A stretch of 64,000 nt of DNA, taken from positions 3,345,501 through 3,409,500 of the forward strand of contig NZ_CP080025.1 of the NCBI RefSeq assembly GCF_020463795.1. The letters run 5' to 3'. Shown piece after piece: positions 7,734-17,013 of the stretch. This stretch comes from Echinicola marina (lineage in GTDB: Bacteria > Bacteroidota > Bacteroidia > Cytophagales > Cyclobacteriaceae). Both the position numbers and the translations under genes were made by a program. The notes under the pieces are model-generated. The model searched no databases and was not told where the DNA came from. It saw only the letters and a program-made list of their open reading frames with translations. Every line of letters begins with the position of its first letter. Position 1 is the stretch's first letter.

Positions 7734-8846
7734 GTGTTTTTAATCTCGATATGTTTTTTTTGGAGTATGATGTTTTTAATGATTTTTTTGCTTTGGAACA
7801 CTACTGCCAACGCTCAGGAAGCTTGGAAGACATTGGACGTTCCTTTGGTTTACGGAGCCCCCGAGATGGGGTGGGGAAAAATAAATTATCGATTTCAACA
7901 ACCCTATGATCCTGATAAGCCTATCTTGATGATCGTCGAAGATGCGTTGACGCAGTTTTTGGATGATCAAGGCCTTGCGGGGGAGGCTATAGAACAGTTT
8001 AATGTATTGCTCATTAAAGGAAGATATGCCCAGCCTAATTTTGGAGCTCGTTTTTGGCTGGAAGATGAAGAGGTTGACTGGGAAATGGCTTATAAGATAT
8101 TTAATAGTAGGCAGCAAATACAGGACTTGGAAGCAGTCAGGAAATTGGTTTTAAATAACCGATCCATAAGCTTATTGGGAGAATCCTCTGGAGCTGCCCT
8201 AGCCCAGCATTATGTTTCTAGATATCCAGAAAAGGTGAAGAAAATCTTATTGATTGATCCTATGTTATTGGACCTTCAGCAGGCGATGGGACTTATGATT
8301 TATAATATTTTGCCCAATGGTTCAAAAAGTTTCGAAGATGTTTTTTGGGAGTGCTATCAAAAGGGGAAGCCTTTCTCAAATGAAGATGCAATAAATGAGG
8401 AATCAAATGATATTGCTTTACAGGTTAGGATTTTTGAGCATCTTTATTCCTTTTTGGATACTGAGGCTAAACTGCCTTCGCCCCTAATTTGGTTGGGTGA
8501 AAAAGGAGCCTCATTGGTGAAATTCTATCAGGAAGCCCCCTTTTCAGTGGAGGGTATTCACTATGATCATTTAGGAGATTTTAAAGGTAAGGCGCTGGTA
8601 TTATCTGGCGAGAAGGATAAACTGGTAGATCATCGTGTGGATCAAGTTTTAATATCCTATTATGGAGATGGCTCATTCTTTCTGATTAATGATGGACACC
8701 GACTTCCAGCTTTTCAAAACAGCAAGCATTATCATGATTTGTTGGTAGGATTGTTGGGAGAGGATATAAAGAAGAAGCAAATTATTTATAAAAAGCTATG
8801 GGATGAGGGCTGGATTTATCCAATTGGAAATAGACGAGAGTTTTAG
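7734..8846 (+). CDS. Secreted alpha/beta hydrolase
   Basis: The 370-residue protein begins at a GTG (no in-frame ATG upstream; the ATG at 7767 would shorten the signal peptide). A hydrophobic leader ending TTANAQ indicates export. The nucleophile elbow GESSG (149-153, Ser151) follows strand SISLL. Candidate acid and base are Asp in LSGEKDKLVDHR and His in NDGHRLPAF, giving a complete catalytic triad order for an alpha/beta hydrolase. Substrate is unknown; esterase and peptidase are both possible. It has no operon partner and ends at a strong hairpin shared with the convergent oxidoreductase gene. Confidence 0.7.
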   Translation: MFLISICFFWSMMFLMIFLLWNTTANAQEAWKTLDVPLVYGAPEMGWGKINYRFQQPYDPDKPILMIVEDALTQFLDDQGLAGEAIEQFNVLLIKGRYAQPNFGARFWLEDEEVDWEMAYKIFNSRQQIQDLEAVRKLVLNNRSISLLGESSGAALAQHYVSRYPEKVKKILLIDPMLLDLQQAMGLMIYNILPNGSKSFEDVFWECYQKGKPFSNEDAINEESNDIALQVRIFEHLYSFLDTEAKLPSPLIWLGEKGASLVKFYQEAPFSVEGIHYDHLGDFKGKALVLSGEKDKLVDHRVDQVLISYYGDGSFFLINDGHRLPAFQNSKHYHDLLVGLLGEDIKKKQIIYKKLWDEGWIYPIGNRREF

Positions 8847-8859
8847 TACAATCGAACAG

Positions 8860-8886
8860 CCCCGCCTAACTATCAGTTAGGCGGGG
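8860..8886. terminator. Bidirectional terminator hairpin
   Basis: A perfect 12-base GC-rich stem (CCCCGCCTAACT at 8860-8871, AGTTAGGCGGGG at 8875-8886) with a 3-base loop lies between the convergent hydrolase and Gfo/Idh/MocA genes. No long T-run follows on either side, so it may act with a factor or mainly protect 3' ends. Confidence 0.65.
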
Positions 8887-8937
8887 GATCTACCATCTCC
8901 ATAAATTTGATAACTAACGATATTGATATTTCAGGTT

Positions 8938-10296
8938 TTAAGAATATGGGTGCTGATATCCTTCTCTATAGGCTCTTTTCAATAGTTTACTTGCTTCGGG
9001 GTCATTGGGGATCATTTTTTTGACGGGGTCATAGCTCAGAGGTCTGCCCAGTTCCATGGATAGATTGGCAAGAATACAGGAGGCAGAAGATATATGTCCC
9101 TGCTCAATATCCGCTATGGGAAGATGATTGTTTTCTATGGCACTTAGGAAGTCCCTCATATGATTACGGGTGGCAGGTGCAGCATGTAGCTCAATGTCTT
9201 TTTCCTTCAGGTCTTCAGGATATTTTTCTTTTTCATAGACCACATCTCCATGAATGGCTTCTCCTTTTCCTTGGGGTACAAAATCATACCTGGTAACACT
9301 GGCGGAAAGGGTGCCTTTTTCCCCATAAAGCTTGAAAGACCAAGGGTAGTCAGGGTCAGCAGGGGTTCCCCAAGAACGATGCTGCCATACACAGTTTAAA
9401 TCATCGTACTCAAAGACCGCTGATTGTGTATCTGCAATATTTGATTTTCCATCTTTCTGGACATAGATTCCTCCTGTAGAGCTGATTTTGCTAGGCCATC
9501 CCAAGTCCAGCATCCAGCGAACCGTGTCTAACATATGCACGCACATATCACCCATAATGCCATTGCCATATTCCATGAAGGTGCGCCACCATCTTCTGTG
9601 TGGGATATCATCATAAGGTCTAAACGGGGCAGGGCCTGTCCAGCTATCATAGTCCAAAAATTCAGGTACAGGTTTCACCTCAGGGTTGCCATTTGCCCTC
9701 ATATGGTAATAACAGCACATTTCTACATGGGAGATTTTCCCCAGAAGGCCTTTGTCTACTATTTGTTTTTTAGCCTCAATGAGGTGCGGAGTACTTTTCC
9801 TTTGAGTACCCACTTGTACTACTTTATGGTGTTTTCTTGCAGTTGCTAATATGGCTTCTCCCTCCAGTACATCTACGCTGATGGGTTTTTGTAGGTAAAC
9901 ATTGGCGCCTGATTTGATAGCTTCTATGGCCTGAAGGGCATGCCAGTGATCCGGGGAGCCAATGAGAACAATGTCCAATTGGTTTTCTTTAAGCATTTTT
10001 CGGTAATCTTGATATGCTTTTGGGATTTTGCCAGAATTTTGTCTTTCACTGACCAACTTTTGGGCATTTTCCAAATGCTTGTCGTCTACATCACAGAGTG
10101 CTATTACTTCCAGTGGGGTGACTTGTATCAATTTAAAAAGGTCACTAGTGCCGTACCAACCACATCCAATGAGTCCAACCCGGTAGTTTTTACGGATATT
10201 GGGAATGCTCATTCCCATGACGCCAAGTGAGGTGAGGGCTAATGCTGCGGTACTTCCTTTAATAAAGTGACGGCGGTTAAGGTTTTCTAGGGGCAT
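8938..10296 (-). CDS. Gfo/Idh/MocA-family oxidoreductase with TAT-type leader
   Basis: I place the start at 10296 (MPLENLNRRHFIKG), because RRHFIKG plus the hydrophobic STAALALTSLGVMG is a twin-arginine-type leader; an upstream in-frame start at 10443 adds 49 residues with no function. This gives 452 residues. The NAD(P)-binding fold starts at YRVGLIGCGWYG, EKP-type motif is YLQKPISVD, and the C-terminal domain contains CCYYHMRANGN and GDMCVHMLDTVRWML. Secreted Gfo/Idh/MocA proteins of this kind are abundant in Bacteroidota and Planctomycetota near sugar catabolism genes; some act as glycosidases by an NAD-dependent mechanism. The substrate is unknown. It is divergent from the DUF4861-kdu genes, with a 262-base gap. 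Confidence 0.8.
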   Translation of the reverse strand: MPLENLNRRHFIKGSTAALALTSLGVMGMSIPNIRKNYRVGLIGCGWYGTSDLFKLIQVTPLEVIALCDVDDKHLENAQKLVSERQNSGKIPKAYQDYRKMLKENQLDIVLIGSPDHWHALQAIEAIKSGANVYLQKPISVDVLEGEAILATARKHHKVVQVGTQRKSTPHLIEAKKQIVDKGLLGKISHVEMCCYYHMRANGNPEVKPVPEFLDYDSWTGPAPFRPYDDIPHRRWWRTFMEYGNGIMGDMCVHMLDTVRWMLDLGWPSKISSTGGIYVQKDGKSNIADTQSAVFEYDDLNCVWQHRSWGTPADPDYPWSFKLYGEKGTLSASVTRYDFVPQGKGEAIHGDVVYEKEKYPEDLKEKDIELHAAPATRNHMRDFLSAIENNHLPIADIEQGHISSASCILANLSMELGRPLSYDPVKKMIPNDPEASKLLKRAYREGYQHPYS

Positions 10297-10558
10297 TTTA
10301 TTTCTTGGGTTATTGTGAAAATAAAAATTCTGATTTTTATCAGTATTTAGTTTACTGCTTCTGAAGATAAATGGTTTGGTACAAAAATAAAAATGGGTTA
10401 TTATGTTTGGCTTTTGACTTGCTTGGGTGGTCCAATAGATCAATATTGGGGGGCTATGGTGAATTTTTGCTTTAATCTATCCGACAAGCTTGCACTTTCA
10501 ATGGAGGAATCCTTTATTAGCGGTTGATTTTAAACGAAGCATTAAATAAGCCAATTTT

Positions 10559-11806
10559 ATGATTGATAATATCAGTTTACCTTTTTTGTCTAAGACCTCT
10601 AAATCCAAAAAAGGATGGATGGTTTTTTCTGGGGTAGTTTCCCTTTTGTGTTTGTCCAGTTGTAATTCTGGTTCGGGTGATTTTCCGAAAATAGAGGTGT
10701 CCAATCCAAGTGATTTGGCCAGGAAGTCTGCAACCATTGAACTGGAGGCAGGGCAGTTTGAAGCCTTGATCAAGCAATATGGAACAGACCAATTGGTTGT
10801 TGAAGACCTTGAAACGGGCAGCAGTTTGGTCAGCCAATGGATAGATCTCGATGGAGACAAAAAGATGGATCAGTACCTGTTTCAAACAGATTTGGAAGCA
10901 GCTGAAACCAAGAGTTTCATGCTTAGGCCTTTAGCAGAAGGTGAGCAGCAGCCAGAAACTGAAATAAAGACATTTTCAAGATTCGTTCCAGAGCGTACTG
11001 ATGATTATACCTGGGAAAATGATAAGGTGGCTTTTCGAACTTATGGGCCAGATGCTCAGCGAAGAATAGAGCAAAAATTACCTGACGGAACCTTGTCCAG
11101 CGGAATAGATGCTTGGTTAAAAAGGGTGAACTATCCGATTATTGATAAGTGGTATAAGGAAAATGATGAAAAAAAAGGCGCCTATCACCAAGATACCGGA
11201 GAAGGCTATGATCCCTATCATGTGGGCTCTTCAAGAGGAATTGGTGGAGTAGGTATTTGGGCGGAAGATTCCCTGTACACCTCAAGAAATTTCATTAGTT
11301 ATAAAAGGATTGCAGTAGGCCCGATCAGGACCATGTTTGAATTGAAATATGCTCCTTGGGAGGCCAACGGACAAATGGTCTCAGAAACTAAGCGGGTTAG
11401 CTTGGACCTTGGAAGCAATTTGTGCCGATTTGAGTCATCTTTTATTAGTGAGGGGGAATTGGAAAATATAACTGTTGGGATCACTTTACATGACAAGAAG
11501 GGGGAAGTATTGATCATGGAAGAAGATGGGATTATGCGTTATTATGAGCCTATCGATGGGAGTATGCTCGGACTTGGGGTGATCATGGATCCCAAAAATG
11601 TGAATGAGATTTTGGACCACAGGGTGGAATATAAGGATGGAAGTCAGTTATTGATGGTGGCTAAACCTAAGGATCAGTCTGTTTCTTATTTTGCTGGTTT
11701 TGGATGGGACAAAAGTGGGCAATTTGATAATTCTGCTGATTGGGATCATTATTTACAGCAGTTTGCCAAGGCGTTAAAATCTCCTTTAAAGGTGATGGTG
11801 CAATAA
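10559..11806 (+). CDS. DUF4861-family lipoprotein (uronate-associated)
   Basis: The 415-residue protein has a lipoprotein signal (SLLCLSSC, Cys about 35), so it sits on a membrane facing the periplasm or outside. The body fits DUF4861: paired beta-rich blocks with DLDGDKKMDQYLFQTD, YHVGSSRGIGGVGIWAEDSLY and YFAGFGWDKSGQF. DUF4861 proteins are often found with pectin/ulvan-type degradation genes; a role on unsaturated uronates is suggested from that context only. Here kduI and kduD follow on the same strand after a 307-base gap with its own operator candidate, so separate transcription is possible. A later start (10619) would also keep a signal sequence. Confidence 0.72.
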   Translation: MIDNISLPFLSKTSKSKKGWMVFSGVVSLLCLSSCNSGSGDFPKIEVSNPSDLARKSATIELEAGQFEALIKQYGTDQLVVEDLETGSSLVSQWIDLDGDKKMDQYLFQTDLEAAETKSFMLRPLAEGEQQPETEIKTFSRFVPERTDDYTWENDKVAFRTYGPDAQRRIEQKLPDGTLSSGIDAWLKRVNYPIIDKWYKENDEKKGAYHQDTGEGYDPYHVGSSRGIGGVGIWAEDSLYTSRNFISYKRIAVGPIRTMFELKYAPWEANGQMVSETKRVSLDLGSNLCRFESSFISEGELENITVGITLHDKKGEVLIMEEDGIMRYYEPIDGSMLGLGVIMDPKNVNEILDHRVEYKDGSQLLMVAKPKDQSVSYFAGFGWDKSGQFDNSADWDHYLQQFAKALKSPLKVMVQ

Positions 11807-12113
11807 TTATTAGTTGATAGAAATTGTCCTCGAATGGATAATGAAAATTTGGAATTATAGCAACGATCAAGAGAAAATGAGCTCGCTTTGAATTTACGTT
11901 TTCTCCTGATTATTGTTAGCTTTGTTATCTAAGATTACGAAAGAATGTAGCTGGTAAACGGATCATAAATCTTTGGCCAGTACTTCCATTTCATCTGATA
12001 GCAATAGAAACTGAATTCAATATGGTGTTTTCAGTTTTATTTTAGAAGACTGGGTAATCGATTGCACAGTTGTAGGACCTTGAAATAAATTATATAAACA
12101 AACAATAGAAAAT
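11807..12113. other. Intergenic leader of kduI-kduD
   Basis: No ORF is convincing here. A TAGCTTTG (11917-11924) fits a -7 element but lacks a well-spaced -33. The notable site is the LacI-like palindrome at 12055-12066, listed separately. Confidence 0.5.
12055..12066. promoter_or_regulatory. LacI-type operator candidate before kduI
   Basis: TAATCGATTGCA has the central CG and ATCGAT core of LacI-family operators such as TGTAATCGATTACA. It lies about 48 bases upstream of the kduI start codon. No LacI-type regulator gene is in the window, so the cognate protein would be elsewhere. Confidence 0.4.
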
Positions 12114-12953
12114 ATGCATACAAACATCGTAACGAGACATGCTTCGCACCCTGATGATGTCAAAGGGTATGATACCCAGAAGCTAAGAGACCACTTTCTT
12201 TTAGAGAATATATTTCAGGAAGATCAGATTACGGGTGTTTACACAACTTTTGATAGACTGATTGTAGGAGGTATCGCTCCAGTTAATAAGGCATTGGAGC
12301 TTGAAACCGTTGATCAGTTGAAGGCAGAATACTTTTTGGAAAGAAGGGAATTGGGGATCATTAATGTAGGTGCTCCGACTTTGATTACTGTTGATGGTAC
12401 AGACCATAAATTGAATACCAAAGAGGCATTGTACATAGGTAGAGGAGTAAAAGAAGTGATATTCAATCCTTCAGCAGAAGGGAAAACCTTGCTTTATTTT
12501 AATTCTGCACCAGCACATAAAGCTTATCCAACCAAAAAAGTGGGCTTGGAAGACGCTGAAAAAGTGGAATTGGGTTCATTGGAAAACTCCAATCACCGAG
12601 TTATCAATAAATTGATCGTCAATAGTGTGGTAGAATCTTGCCAACTTCAGATGGGAATGACAGAATTGAAACCTGGAAGTGTATGGAATACCATGCCTGC
12701 GCATACTCATGACAGAAGGATGGAAGCTTATTTCTATTTTGATTTAGCAGAGGATGCTACTGTATGTCACTATATGGGACAGCCCCATGAAACCAGACAT
12801 ATCTGGATGACCAATCACCAAGCGGTGATTTCCCCAGCTTGGTCTATCCACGCAGGTTCAGGAACTTCTAATTATACCTTTATTTGGGGGATGGCCGGTG
12901 AAAACCTGGATTATGGAGATATGGACAAAGTGGCACCTGTAGACATGAGATAA
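12114..12953 (+). CDS. kduI: 5-dehydro-4-deoxy-D-glucuronate isomerase
   Basis: The 279-residue cytoplasmic enzyme isomerises 4-deoxy-L-threo-5-hexosulose uronate, made from unsaturated uronate after pectin-type lyase cleavage, to 3-deoxy-D-glycero-2,5-hexodiulosonate. The cupin metal site is intact: His197 and His199 in MPAHTHDRRMEAYFYF, Glu204, and His246 in WSIHAGSG, matching the E. coli KduI ligands shifted by one. Length fits the family (about 278). kduD follows after 84 bases, giving a two-step module toward 2-keto-3-deoxygluconate. No KdgK/KdgA or lyase gene is in the window, so entry and exit of the pathway lie elsewhere. Confidence 0.95.
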   Translation: MHTNIVTRHASHPDDVKGYDTQKLRDHFLLENIFQEDQITGVYTTFDRLIVGGIAPVNKALELETVDQLKAEYFLERRELGIINVGAPTLITVDGTDHKLNTKEALYIGRGVKEVIFNPSAEGKTLLYFNSAPAHKAYPTKKVGLEDAEKVELGSLENSNHRVINKLIVNSVVESCQLQMGMTELKPGSVWNTMPAHTHDRRMEAYFYFDLAEDATVCHYMGQPHETRHIWMTNHQAVISPAWSIHAGSGTSNYTFIWGMAGENLDYGDMDKVAPVDMR

Positions 12954-13037
12954 GGATCTTGTGACGGTTGAAAATCAAGTGTCAATTAGGCCTACAGTAT
13001 TTCAAAAAAGCATAACCAAATAACTAATAACCAATCA

Positions 13038-13826
13038 ATGAAAGAATTATTTGACCTGACAGGGAAAGTAGCCTTAGTAACCGGTGCTACGCATGGTCTT
13101 GGTATGGCGATGGCCAAGGCATTGGGTAAAAGTGGCGCTACCCTGATCGTGAATGGACATACACCAGCCAAAATGGAGGCGGCTATCAAGGCATATAAGG
13201 AGGATGGGATAGAAGCTCATGGTTATCTCTTTGATGTAACCAGTGAGGAAGAAGTAGATAAAAACATTACTGATATAGAAGCTAAATTCGGGACAGTCGA
13301 TATTTTAGTGAATAATGCAGGGATGATCCAAAGGACGCCAGCCATGGAAATGGAAGTGGCTGATTTTGCCAAGGTGGTGAATATGGACCTGGTTTCTCCT
13401 TTTATCATGGCCAAAAGGGTATCTAAAGGCATGAAGGAAAAAGGAGGCGGCAAAATCATCAATATTTGCTCCATGATGAGTGAATTGGGGAGAAATACTG
13501 TTTCTGCCTATGCTGCTGCTAAAGGAGGCTTGAAGATGTTGACCAGAAACCTGGCCACGGAATGGGCCAAGTATAATATTCAGGTAAATGGGATTGGTCC
13601 AGGCTATTTTGCTACTGAGCAAACTGCACCAATCCGTGTGGATGGCCATCCTTTTAATGATTTTATTGTGAATAGAACGCCTGCAGGCAGATGGGGAGAT
13701 CCTGAGGATTTGCAGGGAACTACCATCTTTTTGGCCAGTAAAGCCAGTAACTTTGTCAATGGACAGATTGTTTATGTAGATGGAGGAATTTTGGCTACTA
13801 TTGGCAAGCCTTCTAATGAAGATTAA
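13038..13826 (+). CDS. kduD: 2-dehydro-3-deoxy-D-gluconate 5-dehydrogenase (SDR)
   Basis: This 262-residue short-chain dehydrogenase has the cofactor motif TGATHGLG (15-22), NNAG (92-95) and catalytic Tyr158/Lys162 in YAAAK. Together with the upstream kduI it is best read as KduD, reducing the diulosonate to 2-keto-3-deoxygluconate with NAD(P)H. The sequence EWAKYNIQVNGIGPGYFATE and ending VDGGILATIGK are close to known KduD. It ends 15 bases before a perfect bidirectional terminator. Confidence 0.92.
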   Translation: MKELFDLTGKVALVTGATHGLGMAMAKALGKSGATLIVNGHTPAKMEAAIKAYKEDGIEAHGYLFDVTSEEEVDKNITDIEAKFGTVDILVNNAGMIQRTPAMEMEVADFAKVVNMDLVSPFIMAKRVSKGMKEKGGGKIINICSMMSELGRNTVSAYAAAKGGLKMLTRNLATEWAKYNIQVNGIGPGYFATEQTAPIRVDGHPFNDFIVNRTPAGRWGDPEDLQGTTIFLASKASNFVNGQIVYVDGGILATIGKPSNED

Positions 13827-13841
13827 GGATTAACTGATTTT

Positions 13842-13881
13842 GAAAAAGCCCTTTCAGTCTTGTTACTGAAAGGGCTTTTTC
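13842..13881. terminator. Bidirectional intrinsic terminator
   Basis: A perfect 17-base stem (13842-13858 with 13865-13881, core AAAGCCCTTTCAGT) and a 6-base loop lie between convergent kduD and the large lipoprotein gene, with T-runs at both outer ends. Confidence 0.9.
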
Positions 13882-13885
13882 GTTT

Positions 13886-15919
13886 TTAATTTTTCACATA
13901 TTTTCGAGAGGGGTATGGGCCGTCATCAAATTCATTATAAGTGATATGGAAGTTGAGCGGATAGGTCAGTGCATTATTTTTAAGGTTCACATCGTATGTT
14001 CGATAGCTCTCAAAGCCATAATGCCAGAAACCACTTTCGGAAAGAAAGTATCTTCCATCCCGCTTATATATTTCCCAAGAAACATTATAAAAAGAGTTTC
14101 CATTTTCATCTGTTCCATCTCTATTAGGGGAATTAGGACCTTCGACGATATAGCGTCCTATTCCACCCTCATACAATTCTAGGTTTCCTGGATTGGGATC
14201 CGTTATTCCTTCATTGATTCCATAAACGGACCAGTTCCCTACGACTGCTTTTTCATAGATGGCTGTGGAATCAATTTCTCGGACATATAGTGTATAGTTG
14301 ATGAAATCTATATCTTCTCCCTTACTGTTTTTGATAGAGGATTTAATGGTTTGTCTAGCCTCTTTCCCAGCAGTGAACCTTATTTTGGCCAAGCCTGTAG
14401 TGTTAATGTTTGATTTGTCTGAAGATAATTTGCCGTCACCTTCTGTTACTTCCCAATGGACTTCCATTCCATTTGGAAAAGTTGTATTGTCAGCAGAAGG
14501 GAAATCCAATTGTCCTTTTACATCCAAATTTATTTCATCATCTTGGTATATGGTTTCTGTTTCTATCTCTTCATTTTTTATAAGACTAAAACAAGGGTAT
14601 ATTTTGCCATTGATTACCTGTCTACAAATGCTGATATCGTTTAGAACAAACATATCCCCAAATAACTTACTTGTGATAAAGACGGCCTCGGATTTGGCAT
14701 ATAAATTTAAAAATGAAACCAGTTTTTTGAGATATACTTCCTTAGCAGTGGTACTGCTTCCTGGAAAGTTGCTAAACATATCTGTACAAGCCGCCATGGA
14801 TTTTGAGGAAGATTTAAATAGGCTTGTCAAATGATCAAGATAGAACTCGGTAGTTAATTTATCGGCATTTATGGCGTCGACAATAACATTGGAGGTGGCA
14901 TCAAAAACTTCGTTTAAACATCCTTGATCAAAAATATTGGAAATTTCCAAAGTAGGGATTTCGATGCCGAAGCTTTTAAGGATTATTGCATGAGAAACGG
15001 CGATATTATAATAGGCCGCTTCCATGGAGAGACTTGAGTTCATTAAATTGGAACTGGTAGGACTACCGAATTTAATGGGATATTTGCTCTCCAATGGTAA
15101 TGGGATTTCCAAGTTGGGACCTGATTTAAAAACTGCATCTGAGGTATTACCTGTTATTGCAGCCCAAATGCTGGAGAGAGAGGGGAATGATACTGAATTT
15201 CCAGGCAAGATGAGGTTGTCAGTAATGGAAGTTCCTTCATGGAATACTTCCACGCCCCAAGCAGCTGTGGTAGTCCCATCATTACGAATCGTCAGGGTCT
15301 TATTGGAAAAGCTCAAGGAAGGCTCGACTAAATAATCAACTTCCGGAATGATGGTGGTCCGGTCATTAGGAGAGCTTGTTTCTGATGAGATAATGGCCTT
15401 GTTGAGAACTTGGAAAGCACTCTGGACTCCTTCATTGTTTAATGGTGAAATGCCATTTTCCAAAGCAAGCTGAACAGCTTCATGCAGCTTGTTAAATTCT
15501 TCCATTTGACTGATTTCATCCAGGATTTCTTTAAGTTTACCCTCTTCAACATAAGCTGTCCAAGGAGCAAGTGCAATAATGGCCCTTGCAGTGGTCCGTG
15601 CATTAATAAGTTCGCCGTCATCACCATAATATTTGGCCAACATCACTTCTCCATTTTGATCCTCCACAAAGAGAAACTGTTTGTCAATCTTGTTTTTTGC
15701 AATGGTGAATTCATTTTCACCGTAGAGTTCATAGCTTCCTGATGTGGAGGTGACAGAGAGTGTTTGTGGATCGATGGAAGATGGAAGTTCTACCGAACCG
15801 GTATATTTTTCCTGACCTTCCTCTACGGTGATGTTTTTTGGGTCAGGTTTGATGTCTTCGTCCTTACTACAGCCAAAACAGCAAATAATCAGGAAAATAA
15901 GGGGTAAAAGTTTGTTCAT
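13886..15919 (-). CDS. Large lipoprotein of unknown function
   Basis: The 677-residue protein has a lipoprotein signal (ICCFGC, Cys17) followed by an acidic linker, so it is an envelope or surface lipoprotein. I do not recognise a family for the whole chain. Residues about 460-545 (NGMEVHWEVTEGDGKLSS..., AKIRFTAGKEARQTIKSSI) look like a bacterial Ig-like domain. The last 110 residues (VGNWSVYGINEG...FYNVSWEIYKRDGRYFLSESGFWHYGFESYRTYDV) look like a small beta-sheet domain in the style of lipocalin-like output domains. The middle is helical (HAIILKSFGIEIPTLEI). It is single, between kduD and the 2H phosphoesterase. Confidence 0.65.
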   Translation of the reverse strand: MNKLLPLIFLIICCFGCSKDEDIKPDPKNITVEEGQEKYTGSVELPSSIDPQTLSVTSTSGSYELYGENEFTIAKNKIDKQFLFVEDQNGEVMLAKYYGDDGELINARTTARAIIALAPWTAYVEEGKLKEILDEISQMEEFNKLHEAVQLALENGISPLNNEGVQSAFQVLNKAIISSETSSPNDRTTIIPEVDYLVEPSLSFSNKTLTIRNDGTTTAAWGVEVFHEGTSITDNLILPGNSVSFPSLSSIWAAITGNTSDAVFKSGPNLEIPLPLESKYPIKFGSPTSSNLMNSSLSMEAAYYNIAVSHAIILKSFGIEIPTLEISNIFDQGCLNEVFDATSNVIVDAINADKLTTEFYLDHLTSLFKSSSKSMAACTDMFSNFPGSSTTAKEVYLKKLVSFLNLYAKSEAVFITSKLFGDMFVLNDISICRQVINGKIYPCFSLIKNEEIETETIYQDDEINLDVKGQLDFPSADNTTFPNGMEVHWEVTEGDGKLSSDKSNINTTGLAKIRFTAGKEARQTIKSSIKNSKGEDIDFINYTLYVREIDSTAIYEKAVVGNWSVYGINEGITDPNPGNLELYEGGIGRYIVEGPNSPNRDGTDENGNSFYNVSWEIYKRDGRYFLSESGFWHYGFESYRTYDVNLKNNALTYPLNFHITYNEFDDGPYPSRKYVKN

Positions 15920-16144
15920 AAGAATGTCATAAATGAGTATTACTTTTCAAAATAGAATCTAAATATTATGTGGAGATAAAAATAGGGCATTGTAAAATAA
16001 AAAAATATACTCATAAATGAGTATTTATGTCGTGTAATCATGAATGAATGGCCAATAAATGTTAATTAGGGCCTGCTGCAATCTAAAGAATTTAGTGCTT
16101 TAGTTTGATCTTCGGTGAGGCTTCAAAAAGTATATTGGATAGAC

Positions 16145-16837
16145 TTATACAGTAGTTTGTAATGAAAAATCAGATAATTTCCGGGTGTTTTCTCTTCTTT
16201 GATACCAGTCATTATAAACCAATTCAATATTTTTTGCTTTGAAATGGCCAAAATCATGCATATCATACTTGTTGACCAATTCAAACAATTGATCTTTTTG
16301 CTGTAAGGGCTTAGTAAACCTCATAATGGTAGAATGGGCTGTTTGAAGGGTATATCTTTTATCCAAACTTTGCTGTAAATGACTGTTTTTGAAGTTTTTC
16401 CTAAGTCGTGTTCTTAGTTCATGCAAAGCGGTGTTTTGTGGATAGCCCTTTATTAGTACTCCGGCAGGACTTAGCATGATTCCTTTGTATTGAATGGAAA
16501 TGGGAGGGATTCCATGAATGCTTTGACGGACAATTTCAATATAATCAGTGGATGAAATACTATCAAGTGAAAATCCGGGAAAGCAGGAAATAATAGATAG
16601 TATAGTGATGTGGATATCAGAGCTGGGGTAATAATACTGATGGGGTTCAATAGCCCTAAGCTCAGCCAAAAAAACTTGGATCTTTGATGTTACCGATTCA
16701 TCGGGACGGGTAAGAACCGTCAATCCACGTCTGGAATCATTGGGAGCTTCAATTAAGGTGTCTATATCATATTGGTCGTTATGGATGCCTTCCTGTGAGG
16801 ATTGCGCCAATTTGGAATAGTGGAGATCTAGATTCAT
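16145..16837 (-). CDS. 2H phosphoesterase (LigT / 2'-5' RNA ligase-like)
   Basis: The 230-residue cytoplasmic protein has two HxT/S-type motifs, HITI (His76, Thr78) and HSTI (His168, Thr170), spaced as in the 2H phosphoesterase superfamily. These enzymes act on 2'-5' or cyclic 2',3' phosphodiesters of RNA or nucleotides; the substrate here is unknown. The first 45 residues are an extension without clear homology. It is divergent from the ygiD-like gene, sharing a 176-base intergenic region. Confidence 0.75.
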   Translation of the reverse strand: MNLDLHYSKLAQSSQEGIHNDQYDIDTLIEAPNDSRRGLTVLTRPDESVTSKIQVFLAELRAIEPHQYYYPSSDIHITILSIISCFPGFSLDSISSTDYIEIVRQSIHGIPPISIQYKGIMLSPAGVLIKGYPQNTALHELRTRLRKNFKNSHLQQSLDKRYTLQTAHSTIMRFTKPLQQKDQLFELVNKYDMHDFGHFKAKNIELVYNDWYQRRENTRKLSDFSLQTTV

Positions 16838-16891
16838 AAAACGATGATAGCTTTATGACAGCAGTTTTGCAAAGTATAGTAAAAAAATAAG

Positions 16892-16931
16892 TTGAAATAT
16901 TACCTAAGCCTTATATTTGATGTATATACAT
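16892..16931 (+). promoter_or_regulatory. Promoter candidate for the ygiD-like gene, with palindrome
   Basis: TTG (16892-16894) and TATATTTG (16912-16919) are 17 bases apart, matching the Bacteroidota -33/-7 pattern. A perfect 12-base palindrome ATGTATATACAT (16920-16931) lies at the predicted start site and could be an operator. The leader to the start codon at 17014 would be about 90 bases. Confidence 0.5.
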
Positions 16932-17013
16932 GAATTAAATTGCGCTGATTTTAGTTAAGATAGAGAAAGTTGCTAGGCTTGTGGATGTGAAGCATAAGAA
17001 ACCATAGAAGAAA

